Origin: Tepidimonas alkaliphilus
GTDB taxonomy: Bacteria; Pseudomonadota; Gammaproteobacteria; Burkholderiales; Burkholderiaceae_C
Direction: 5' to 3'
Assembly (NCBI RefSeq): GCF_007556595.1
Contig: NZ_VJNB01000006.1
Location: 62,001 to 126,000, forward strand
Length of the DNA: 64,000 bases
The notes below the pieces were generated by a model. It saw only the letters and a list, made by a program, of their open reading frames with translations. It ran no database searches and was not told the DNA's origin. This document shows, one piece after another, positions 27,614-35,175 of this stretch. The position numbers and the translations under genes were made by a program. The number at the start of each line of letters is the position of its first letter. The stretch's first letter is position 1.

Positions 27614-28649
27614 TGAGTCCACCACCTTTGGCACTCGGGGTGGTGTTGGAGCAGGCATGATAGTGGGGGCCTCTGTCCGAGGCGATGGTGTGGACGCTGG
27701 GCGTTGTAGAAGACGAGCCAGTTGGCCAGTTTCTGGTTGAAGAGGGCCAAATCCGTCAAGAGCAGGTCCTCGTGGTCGTCGACGAAGGACTCCTGCACGG
27801 TGCGGTTGAAGCGCTCGACGTGCGCCTTCATCTTGGGGGAGTTGGGGTAGGTGTAGCAGCGCTGGATGCCATGCTGCTTGAGCAGCTTGGCAAAGCCGGC
27901 TTCGAACTCGGAGCCGTTGTCTGACAGCACCACCTTGGGTTTGGCGGGCAGCAGCGACAGGATGGCGGCCATGGCCGCCTCGGTGTGGCAGGCGGCCTTG
28001 CTGGGCAAGGCCACGGCCAGGCCGAAGGCGCTGGCTGGATCGATGCAAGTCAGGATAGAGCGGCGCAGGCCATCGTGCACGCGCTCGACGGTGTCCACCG
28101 CCAGGCACTGCAGCGGCGCGGGGCGCGCCCCGCGGGGCTTGCGCGATTTGCGCTGGCGGCGCACGGGCTTGGGGCGGCCGCGGCGGTCGATGCGCGCTGG
28201 CGCATGGCGCATCTTATCGGCGGCTGAGGCGATGATGCGCCCGATGGTGGAGACCGAAGGCAGCTGCAGGCCATGCTGGCGGCGCCAGGGCTCAAGCAAC
28301 GCGTGCAGGCAAGGCCCAAGCCGAGATTGGGGTAGAGCCTGCGCAGATGGCGGATTCTGTGCACCAGGCGCGGATCATGGTGGCTCTGGCGCACCTGATG
28401 GGGCCGGCAGGACTTGGCCGCTAGCGCTGCGGGGTTGCCGCCGGCCTGGTGCAGCCTTTGGCACCAGCGATACAGCGTGCGCTCGGACACGCCAAAGGCA
28501 TCGATGGTGGCCGCCAGCCCGTGCCGATCCCAGAAATGCAGGATACGCAGCCTTTGTTGGGCATCCTTGGGGGTCATCTCCCCAAGATGCCCCAAGTGCG
28601 CTACCCGGTCAAAGCCCCGGATGCCGTATCCGATGCGATGAACCTGCAT
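27535..28649 (-). pseudogene. IS transposase (rve/DDE integrase core), frameshifted
   Basis: The N-terminal part starts at the ATG 28649 (AAGGAG upstream) and has a helix-turn-helix (FGVSERTLYRWCQRLHQAG). After LRRLYPNLG near 28320 the frame is lost and continues one frame over at CLHALLEPWRRQHGL, running through the catalytic core: AVDTVERVHDG and ILTCIDPASAFG (first Asp), VVLSDNGSEF (second Asp), and HVERFNRTVQESF (Glu). A single-base deletion explains this; programmed frameshifting is less likely without an obvious slippery site. The C-terminus has no stop inside the element and runs ~26 codons into the ImmA remnant. Confidence 0.75.
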
Positions 28650-28694
28650 GGCCTTGCTCCTTCGTCGAAGGAGTGCCAAAGGTGTCTGAGCTCA
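27614..28694 (-). mobile_element. Insertion sequence, IS481-like, about 1.08 kb
   Basis: Terminal inverted repeats are visible: CACCTTTGGCACTC (27623-27636) and its exact complement GAGTGCCAAAGGTG (28671-28684), with outer ends TGAG and CTCA. The element carries one transposase on the minus strand. No exact target-site duplication is seen, and the flanks are fragments of different genes (ImmA on the left, a phage protease on the right), so an associated deletion is likely. Confidence 0.75.
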
Positions 28695-28762
28695 TGCAGC
28701 CGCTCACCCGGCGAACCTGTTCATCCTGACCTGACCGCATCCGCCCGCCACCATCGGCTGGC

Positions 28763-29224
28763 ATGGATGCATCGCGACTGCACACCCTGACGTTTGCCGT
28801 GCGGCCTGCCGAGCGGGCCGAGGGCGGGCCGCTGCGCTTCGAGGGCATCGCCTACTCCGGCGGCGTGGTGCCGGCCTACGGCTGGCACGGCGACGTGGTG
28901 ATCGATCTCGCGGGCCTCAAGAACGCCGACGGCGACGAGCTTCCGGTGCTGGTGGACCACCAGGCCAGCGTCGATGCCATTGCCGGCAAGGGCCGCATCT
29001 ATCGCTTTCGCCAGCCCGATGGCACGACCGGCCTGCGCATCGAGGGCGAGGTGATCGACGCCACCGATGCGGGCCGCCAGATCGCCGCGCTGCTGAAGGC
29101 GGACTTCCCGCTGCAGATGTCGGTGGGCATGAGCGCCAACTTCCGCGAGGTCACCGAGCCGCTCGCGGTCAACGGGCGCCAGGTGCGCGTCTCTAACATA
29201 ACAAACACAACTCATTCTCATTGA
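28763..29224 (+). pseudogene. Phage prohead protease, N-terminal remnant
   Basis: 153 codons. LRFEGIAYSGGVVPAYGWHGDVVIDLAGL, LPVLVDHQASVDAIAGKG and FPLQMSVGMSANFREV resemble capsid-maturation proteases fused to scaffolds in tailed-phage genomes. Similarity stops at VNGRQVRV (about 29191); the last ten residues and the stop come from the AT-rich feo promoter region. No other phage gene is present, so this is a cut-off fragment of a prophage. GC and codon use match the host. Confidence 0.65.
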
Positions 29225-29228
29225 GTTT
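29210..29228. promoter_or_regulatory. Fur-box-like palindrome upstream of feoAB
   Basis: AACTCA-TTCTCAT-TGAGTT is a 6-7-6 dyad with Fur-type core (ATTCTCATT) in an AT-rich patch ~105 bp before feoA. Iron-repressed control of feo by Fur is common in this group; binding here is inferred. Confidence 0.5.
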
Positions 29229-29332
29229 CGTTACAATGCCAACCACGGGTTTGGGCTTCAAGCCGCGCCGAGGCCGCTGGTTGGCTGTCCGCATGTGCCC
29301 CCTGCCTGCCCGTTGCCGATGGAGGTGAATCG

Positions 29333-29587
29333 ATGCAGCGCGCCACGCTTGATCAATGCCCTCAAGCTCAGCCCTACCGCGTCGCGGCGGTGCACGCGCC
29401 GCAGCCGGCGCCGCATTGGGCGCAGCAACTGGCGGAGCTTGGTTTTTTGCCGGGTGAGCCGGTCATGCTGATGGCGCGCGCCCCCGGCGGCGATCCCGTG
29501 GTGGTGCGGGTGGGAGCGAGCACCTACGCCCTGCGCCGCGCCGAGGCGGCGTGCGTTGAAGTGGTCGCCGCGAGCGCTTCGGCATGA
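29333..29587 (+). CDS. feoA: Ferrous iron transport accessory protein FeoA
   Basis: 84 residues forming an SH3-like domain: QQLAELGFLPGEPVMLMARAPGGDPVVVRVGASTYALRRAEAACVEV is one conserved block. GGAGGTGA precedes the ATG. FeoA assists the FeoB GTPase-permease. It overlaps feoB in ATGA. Confidence 0.93.
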   Translation: MQRATLDQCPQAQPYRVAAVHAPQPAPHWAQQLAELGFLPGEPVMLMARAPGGDPVVVRVGASTYALRRAEAACVEVVAASASA

Positions 29588-31500
29588 GCCTGACCTGTCA
29601 CGCGCGGCCCGCCCAAGGCACGGCACAGCCGATCCATTTCCACCGTGGCGAGCCGCTGGTGGCGCTGGTGGGCACGCCCAACTGCGGCAAGACGGCGCTG
29701 TTCAACGCCTTGACCGGCAGCCGGCAGAAAGTGGCCAACTACGCCGGGGTGACGGTGGAGCGCAAGGAAGGGCTGTTCGTCGCCGCCGATGGCCGCAAGC
29801 TGCGCATCTTGGATCTGCCCGGCATCTACAGCCTCAGCCCGCGCTCGCCGGATGAGCGGGTCACGGTGGAGGTGCTGCGCGGCCAGGCCCGCGGTGAGCG
29901 GCGGCCCGACCGCGTGATCTGCGTGGTGGATGCCACCAACCTGCGCCGCAACCTGCGGCTGGTGTTGGCGGTCAAGCGGCTGGGCATCCCCTGCGTGGTG
30001 GCGCTCAACATGGTGGATTTGGCCGAGCGCCGCGGCATCGCCATCGATGTGCCGCGGCTGGCCGCGGAACTGGGGGTGCCGGTGGTGCCGACGGTGGCGG
30101 TGCGCAAGGACGGCACGCAGGCGCTGCGCGCGTGGCTGCAAGCGCCGGTGGACGAATGGGGCGCCGCCGCCGCGCCGCAGGCTGAAACATTCGCCACGCT
30201 CGAGGCCGACCACGACGCCGTGCAGCGCATTCTGTCCACACTGGGTTTGGATCGGCACCTGCCGCCGACGCGCTCGGATCGCATCGACCGCGTGGTGCTG
30301 CACCCGGTGTGGGGGCTGGCGCTGTTGGCACTGGTGCTGTTCCTCATGTTTCAGGCGGTGTTCGCCTGGGCCGAAGCGCCGATGGAGTGGATCGAATCGG
30401 CCATGGCGTGGCTTGGCGAGGCGGCCACCGACGCGCTGCCGGCGGGGTGGCTGACCAGCCTGTTGGTGGAGGGCGTCATCGCCGGGGTCGGTGCGGTGTT
30501 GGTGTTTTTGCCGCAGATCCTGATTCTGTTCTTTTTTATCCTGGTGCTGGAGGAGTCGGGCTACCTGCCGCGCGCAGCCTTTTTGCTCGACCGCTTCATG
30601 GCCAGCGTGGGGCTGTCGGGCCGCTCGTTCATCCCGCTGCTGTCGTCGTTTGCGTGCGCGGTGCCGGGCATCATGGCCACGCGCACCATCGCCAACCCGC
30701 GCGATCGGCTGCTGACCATCATGATTGCGCCGTTGATGACCTGCTCGGCGCGGCTGCCCGTCTATGCGCTGTTGATTGGCGCCTTCATCCCCGAGCGCAC
30801 GGTGGCCGGCCTGTTCGACTTGCGGGGGCTGGTGCTGTTTGGCCTGTATCTGGCGGGGATTGCCAGCGCGATGGCCGTGGCTTGGCTGGTCAAGCGGGTG
30901 ACCGACCGTCATCTGCCGCGGCCACTGATGATGGAGCTGCCCGCCTACCACTGGCCAGCACTGCGCAACATCGCCATCGGCCTTTGGCAGCGCGCGGAGA
31001 TCTTTTTAAAGCGTGTCGGCAGCGTCATCCTGGCGCTGACCGTGCTGATGTGGTTCCTGGCCAGTTTTCCGGCGCCGCCGCCGGGCAGCAGTGCCCCAGC
31101 GATCGAAACCAGCCTGGCCGGCACGCTGGGCCGCTTGCTGGCGGTGGTGCTGGAGCCGATTGGGTTCAACTGGCAGATCAGCATCGCCCTGGTGCCGAGC
31201 ATGGCCGCACGCGAGGTGGCGATTTCGGCGCTCGCCACGGTGTATGCCCTGTCGGCCAGCGGCGACGACACCGCGCAAGCCCTCACGCCGCTGATCGCCG
31301 AAAACTGGAGCCTGGCCACGGGGCTGTCGTTGCTGACGTGGTTTATCTTTGCCCCGCAGTGTCTTTCGACCTTGGCTGCGGTGCGCCGCGAAACCGGCAG
31401 CTGGAAATGGGTCGGCGTGATGGCGCTGTATCTGTTTGGCTTGGCGTGGCTCGCCTGCTACGCCGTGTATCACCTCGCCGTGGCGCTCGGCTGGGGCTGA
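29584..31500 (+). CDS. feoB: Ferrous iron transport GTPase-permease FeoB
   Basis: 638 residues. G-domain: P-loop GTPNCGKT (30-37), the G2 region NYAGVTVER, LPGIYSL (G3 DxxG variant), and NMVD (G4). The membrane part has Gate-like repeats (SFACAVPGIMATRTI, and the second copy with SMAAREVAISALATVY) and the hydrophobic segments expected of the Fe2+ permease. It takes up Fe(II) across the inner membrane. It is shorter than E. coli FeoB (~770), as in many betaproteobacteria, and no feoC is seen. A Fur-like site precedes feoA. Confidence 0.95.
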   Translation: MSLTCHARPAQGTAQPIHFHRGEPLVALVGTPNCGKTALFNALTGSRQKVANYAGVTVERKEGLFVAADGRKLRILDLPGIYSLSPRSPDERVTVEVLRGQARGERRPDRVICVVDATNLRRNLRLVLAVKRLGIPCVVALNMVDLAERRGIAIDVPRLAAELGVPVVPTVAVRKDGTQALRAWLQAPVDEWGAAAAPQAETFATLEADHDAVQRILSTLGLDRHLPPTRSDRIDRVVLHPVWGLALLALVLFLMFQAVFAWAEAPMEWIESAMAWLGEAATDALPAGWLTSLLVEGVIAGVGAVLVFLPQILILFFFILVLEESGYLPRAAFLLDRFMASVGLSGRSFIPLLSSFACAVPGIMATRTIANPRDRLLTIMIAPLMTCSARLPVYALLIGAFIPERTVAGLFDLRGLVLFGLYLAGIASAMAVAWLVKRVTDRHLPRPLMMELPAYHWPALRNIAIGLWQRAEIFLKRVGSVILALTVLMWFLASFPAPPPGSSAPAIETSLAGTLGRLLAVVLEPIGFNWQISIALVPSMAAREVAISALATVYALSASGDDTAQALTPLIAENWSLATGLSLLTWFIFAPQCLSTLAAVRRETGSWKWVGVMALYLFGLAWLACYAVYHLAVALGWG

Positions 31501-31540
31501 ATCGACTTTGCCGCTGTGTCCAGCCTTCGTGGTCACGTAG

Positions 31541-31577
31541 CCCTAGCTGGGCGCTGGCCCTGCGAGGGCTAGGGTTT
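31541..31577 (+). terminator. Possible weak terminator after feoB
   Basis: CCCTAGC (31541-31547) pairs with GCTAGGG (31568-31574), followed by only three T. Plausible end of the feo transcript in the 303-bp gap 31501-31803. That gap otherwise holds a Fur-like site and no gene. Confidence 0.35.
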
Positions 31578-31699
31578 GGCGTGTGCCGTAGGGGGCGCTC
31601 GCCTCTGTCTTTAGCGGGGCGAAGCGACACCACGCGGCTTTTTACCCCTTGCTTGTCAAGTTCAGAACCACCTAGGGGCTCATTCATGATTGCAAACAC

Positions 31700-31718
31700 G
31701 AATGATTATCGTTATAGT
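31700..31718. promoter_or_regulatory. Fur-box-like site upstream of two small genes
   Basis: GAATGATTATCGTTATAGT resembles the Fur consensus GATAATGATAATCATTATC with the central ATGATTATC core. It lies ~100 bp before the gene at 31804. Surroundings are AT-rich compared with the host. Confidence 0.55.
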
Positions 31719-31803
31719 TTGATAAGAGGCACGTGCGTGTCCAGGCCCGTCCGCGTCTCGGTCAGCCAGCTTGAGTTGACAACTTCGTTGAGGAGCTTGA
31801 TCC

Positions 31804-32097
31804 ATGACCACCTTTCACCGCTTGACGCCCCTGGAGCCTTTGTTGGCGGGCACCTTGGCGCTGATGCACCACTTGGCCACCCGTGACGCCCAGCGCCCGC
31901 CCTGTCCCTACGCCGCGCACAAGCTGGCGCTCAACTTGCATCGGCTGGCCAATCATCCGGCCCTGTCGGAGCCGATGGCGGCGGTGCTGGAGCGTTTGTC
32001 GGCGGCGTGGCGGGAGCGCGCGCACGCGGCAGCCTTCGCCACGCAGGCCGAAGATAGCGACCCCGCATCCGGCCCGGCCCACAGCCGCTTGCATTGA
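31804..32097 (+). CDS. Hypothetical protein, iron-block small gene 1
   Basis: 97 residues, no recognised family. It is mostly helical (LLAGTLALMHHLATRD, LALNLHRLANHPALSEPMAAVLERLSAAWRERA), His-rich (HH at 22-23, His39, His46, His51), without a signal peptide or membrane segment. GGAGCTTGATCC precedes the ATG. It is followed 27 bp later by another small gene on the same strand, and a Fur-like box lies upstream, suggesting iron-responsive expression. Function unknown. Confidence 0.6.
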   Translation: MTTFHRLTPLEPLLAGTLALMHHLATRDAQRPPCPYAAHKLALNLHRLANHPALSEPMAAVLERLSAAWRERAHAAAFATQAEDSDPASGPAHSRLH

Positions 32098-32124
32098 AGC
32101 GCGGCTGAACCCAAGGGTAGAGCG

Positions 32125-32514
32125 ATGACGGCCTTAACGGAGGAATACCTGGTGCTGTGCCGTCAATGGGCGCGCGCACAGCGTCATGCCGAGCACGGAT
32201 TGCGGCTGTGGCAGCAGCAGTGTCAAGCTCTGGAGCGTGACGTGATTCGCTTGCGCGGGCGCTTGCTGGCGGTGCGCACCGCGCTGCTGTGGGGTCTGCC
32301 GGTCGCGCTCAGTTGGACCTCGACCGCCACCGCACGCATGGTTCAGACCCTGGCGTCACCCCAAGCGCCAGAGCAGGCGGCCCGCGTGCTGTGCCGTGTA
32401 GGCTGCCAAGGCCACGCCCATCCAGCTTTGGATGCAGACGGCAGTTGTCGCTGGCATGGCGGGGCTTGCGCCGCAGCGACGGAGGTTAACGCTCAGACTC
32501 AATCTATCGGATAA
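32125..32514 (+). CDS. Hypothetical protein, iron-block small gene 2 (possible DUF2325 relative)
   Basis: 129 residues. The first ~60 residues are helical/coiled-coil (LVLCRQWARAQRHAEHGLRLWQQQCQALERDVIRLRGRL). The C-terminal part carries Cys/His pairs: VLCRVGCQGH then SCRWHGGAC. DUF2325 proteins have a coiled-coil followed by a Cys-X3-Cys-X2-His and Cys-X4-Cys type tail, so a distant relation is possible but not proven. Co-directional with the preceding small gene and probably in the same Fur-controlled unit. Confidence 0.55.
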   Translation: MTALTEEYLVLCRQWARAQRHAEHGLRLWQQQCQALERDVIRLRGRLLAVRTALLWGLPVALSWTSTATARMVQTLASPQAPEQAARVLCRVGCQGHAHPALDADGSCRWHGGACAAATEVNAQTQSIG

Positions 32515-32533
32515 AGAGAATCGATTGCATTTA
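32515..32533. promoter_or_regulatory. Fur-box-like site upstream of the DUF2061 gene
   Basis: AGAGAATCGATTGCATTTA resembles Fur sites of the GAGAATGATTTGCATT type. It overlaps the stop codon of the preceding small gene and lies ~60 bp before the DUF2061 start. Confidence 0.4.
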
Positions 32534-32593
32534 CAGGTGTCTGCTGCTACCTTAAGGGCTCAGAAGCCAGACCCTTTTGTGAAGGAGCCCGAC

Positions 32594-32866
32594 ATGGCCC
32601 GCCTACGCCGAATCGCCCAAACCCACCGCCTCGCCTTGATGAAAACCGCCACTTACTACGTGATGCACATTACGGTGGCGATGGCGGTGGCCTACGCCGT
32701 CACCGGCAGCTGGCTGGCCGCGCTGACGCTGAGCCTGCTGGAGCCGACCGTGCAGGCGGTGGCCTATTTCTTCCACGAGCGGGCATGGGCGCGGGTGGAA
32801 AACAGGCGGGCTGACGCATCGGCAGTCGGCCTAACACCCCAAGCTGCGTGCGGCACGTCCGGGTGA
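32594..32866 (+). CDS. DUF2061 small membrane protein
   Basis: 90 residues from the ATG at 32594, with GAAGGAG just upstream. SALMKTATYYVMHITVAMAVAYAVTGSWLAALTLSLLEPTVQAVAYFFHERAW matches DUF2061 except its first residues, with two predicted inner-membrane helices. Function is unknown; members often sit in stress or metal loci. Here it is the last gene of the iron block, preceded by a Fur-like site. Confidence 0.8.
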   Translation: MARLRRIAQTHRLALMKTATYYVMHITVAMAVAYAVTGSWLAALTLSLLEPTVQAVAYFFHERAWARVENRRADASAVGLTPQAACGTSG

Positions 32867-32881
32867 CAAGCATCCGCGGCC

Positions 32882-33454
32882 TTACCCATAAGCAGTGGCC
32901 GCTCGCGCCGCCTGGTCGTAGCGGCCGCTGAGCTGGCGCAGCGTGCGCGCCACCTCCGCCAGGCGGCGGTTTTCCTCCGGTGCGCCGGAAAAGCCCGGCA
33001 TCAGACACGCCTCGCGTACCGCGCGGTAGCGCAGGCAAAGCGCGTGGCCGGCATCGGTGGTGGCGTAGAACACTTCTTTGCCGCGCTTGGTGCCAGCCAC
33101 CAGCCCCATGCCCTGTAGCTTACGCACCGAATAGGACACCACGTGCGCGTCCTCGATGTTGAGCACAAAGGCGATATCCGCCAGGCGCTTCGGGGTGCGG
33201 CGATGGTTGATGTGGTGCAGCACCAGCACGTCGGTAGGCGTCATGTCCTTGACGCCGGCGGCGCCCATGCAGCGAATTAGCCAGCGCTGAAACGCATGCG
33301 CCGCGATGATCAGACCGAACTCAAATTCCGATAGTTCGGGTGACTTCTCTGAAATCAAGTGAGCCGACGATACGATGGGCCGATCCGGCGCTGGAGACTC
33401 CTCGTTGGATGACAAAGAGGCAGAAGGTTTCATGGCAGCGGCGCTAGGCGTCAT
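32882..33454 (-). CDS. MarR-like winged-helix regulator
   Basis: 190 residues from the ATG at 33454 (AGGA ~10 bp upstream). The N-terminal ~45 residues are low-complexity; the rest is a winged helix: FQRWLIRCMGAAGVKDMTPTDVLVLHHINHRRTPKRLADIAFVLNIEDAHVVSYSVRKLQGMGLV with recognition helix around DAHVVSYSVRKL. This family is often found next to TRAP/pxp genes, and it is divergent from the transporter operon here (189 bp apart), so it probably controls that operon. The ligand is unknown. Confidence 0.8.
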   Translation of the reverse strand: MTPSAAAMKPSASLSSNEESPAPDRPIVSSAHLISEKSPELSEFEFGLIIAAHAFQRWLIRCMGAAGVKDMTPTDVLVLHHINHRRTPKRLADIAFVLNIEDAHVVSYSVRKLQGMGLVAGTKRGKEVFYATTDAGHALCLRYRAVREACLMPGFSGAPEENRRLAEVARTLRQLSGRYDQAARAATAYG

Positions 33455-33643
33455 GAGAGCGAATCCTAGCCTGTTGGGCTTGATCAGCGCCAGCTTTAGG
33501 GATATCCCTAGTCTCGCTTCGTCAAGAAAACGTTTATGTTTTCTACACAACGTTTGATGATTTTATTGTGCTCCCTCTTGAGAAAGTTCAAGAAGGTTAC
33601 TGCCAGACCTTGGGTTACCCCTCTACGACAGGAGAAGCAAACC

Positions 33644-34621
33644 ATGCGCGCCACCCTTGCCTCCTTCGCCGCCGCCGCGACGCTCGCGCTGGCCCACGCC
33701 ACCGCCGCCGCCCAGAGCGTCAAGTGGGACATGCCCACCGCCTACCCGGCCGGCAACTTCCATACCGCCAACATCCTGATGTTCGCCAAGGACGTCGAGC
33801 GCGCCAGCGGCGGCAAGCTCTCGATCACCGTGCACGAGAACGGCTCGCTGTTCAAGGCGCCGGAGATCAAGCGCGCCGTGCAGAGCGGCCAGGCGCAGAT
33901 CGGCGAGGTGCTGATCTCCAACTTCTCCAACGAGAACCCGCTGTTCGGCGTCGACTCGATCCCGTTCCTGGCCACCAGCTATGCTGACGCGCGCAAGCTG
34001 TGGCAGGTGTCACGCCCGGCCATCGAAGCAGCGCTGAACAAGCAAGGCTTGAAAGTGTTGTATGCCGTGCCGTGGCCGCCGCAGGGCATCTTCAGCGCCA
34101 AGTCAATTGAGTCTGTGGCTGATCTTAGAGGCGTCAAATGGAGGGCCTACAACCCCAACACCAGCCGCATTGCGCAGCTGGTGGGCGCGCAGCCGGTGAC
34201 GATTCAAGCTGCCGAGTTGACGCAAGCCCTGGCCACTGGCGCGGTCAGCGCCTTCATGACCTCCGGCGCCACCGGCTATGACAGCAAAGTTTGGGAGCAG
34301 ATCAAATATTTCTATGATGTCGCGGCTTGGCTGCCTAAAAACGTAGTGTTTGTGTCGAAACGGGCCTTCGATGCGCTGGACAAGCCGACCCAGCAGGCGC
34401 TGCTGAAGGCTGCGGCCGACGCCGAGGCGCGCGGCTGGCGCGAGAGCGAGGAGAAGACCGCCTGGTATCTGGAGCAGCTGCGCAGGAACGGCATGACGGT
34501 GAGCAAGGGCTCGCCGCAGCTGCAGGCCGATCTGCGCAAGATCGGCGAGACGATGATCGAGGAGTGGACGCGCCAGGCCGGGGCCGAGGGCGCGGCGGTG
34601 CTGGCCGCCTACCGCAAGTGA
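33644..34621 (+). CDS. TRAP transporter substrate-binding protein, DctP type
   Basis: 325 residues from the ATG at 33644 (AGGAGAAG upstream). Signal peptide of ~22 residues ending TAAA|QSV. Family landmarks: VKWDMPTAYPAGNFHTANILMFAKDVE, GQAQIGEVLISNF, IESVADLRGVKWRAYNP with the conserved Arg for carboxylate binding, and LTQALATGAVSAFMTSG. It should bind a carboxylated ligand in the periplasm and hand it to the DctQ/DctM permease encoded next. The stretch ~34030-34370 has visibly lower GC and different codon use than both flanks, hinting at recombination inside the gene. Confidence 0.9.
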   Translation: MRATLASFAAAATLALAHATAAAQSVKWDMPTAYPAGNFHTANILMFAKDVERASGGKLSITVHENGSLFKAPEIKRAVQSGQAQIGEVLISNFSNENPLFGVDSIPFLATSYADARKLWQVSRPAIEAALNKQGLKVLYAVPWPPQGIFSAKSIESVADLRGVKWRAYNPNTSRIAQLVGAQPVTIQAAELTQALATGAVSAFMTSGATGYDSKVWEQIKYFYDVAAWLPKNVVFVSKRAFDALDKPTQQALLKAAADAEARGWRESEEKTAWYLEQLRRNGMTVSKGSPQLQADLRKIGETMIEEWTRQAGAEGAAVLAAYRK

Positions 34622-34643
34622 CGGCGACGTGCCCGAGCCGGCG

Positions 34644-35156
34644 ATGAAGGCGCTGGACCGCCTGTTCGACCTCGCCGCTTGGCTGGCGGCGGGTTTTCTG
34701 ATCGGCACGCTGGCGATGGTGCTGCTCGGCATCGCCGGGCGGCTCTGGCCCGCGCTGGCGCTGCCCGGCTCCGACGCCTATGCCGGCTACTGCATGGCTG
34801 CGGCGGCGTTCCTGGCGCTGGCGCCGACGCTGCGCCGCGGCGAGCACATCCGCGTGATGCTGGTGTTGCAGCGCCTGCCGGTGCCGGCGCGGCGCGCGCT
34901 GGAGCTGGCGGTGCACGCGGTAGGTCTGGCGCTGGCCGGCGGGCTGGCGTGGTTCTCGCTGCGGCTGGTGTGGCAGAGCCACGCCTTCCACGACATCTCC
35001 ACCGGGCTGGACGCCACGCCGCTGTGGATTCCGCAGCTCGGCATGGCAGCGGGCACCGTGCTGCTGGTGCTGGCGCTGGCGGTGCAGTTCGTCGAACACC
35101 TGCGCGGCCAGCCCGCGCCCGCTGCGCCGGGCGACGAGCCCGCACGCATCGAATGA
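34644..35156 (+). CDS. TRAP transporter small permease, DctQ type
   Basis: 170 residues with four predicted helices; LRRGEHIRVMLVL is the characteristic loop. The ATG at 34644 is chosen, with an in-frame GTG at 34629 possible. Pairs with the large permease that follows after 19 bp. Confidence 0.88.
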   Translation: MKALDRLFDLAAWLAAGFLIGTLAMVLLGIAGRLWPALALPGSDAYAGYCMAAAAFLALAPTLRRGEHIRVMLVLQRLPVPARRALELAVHAVGLALAGGLAWFSLRLVWQSHAFHDISTGLDATPLWIPQLGMAAGTVLLVLALAVQFVEHLRGQPAPAAPGDEPARIE

Positions 35157-35175
35157 CGCGGCGGGGGACACGGCC

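Noticed and set aside
27606-28702. Target-site duplication of the IS
   Set aside because: Flanking bases on the two sides do not match; none could be called.
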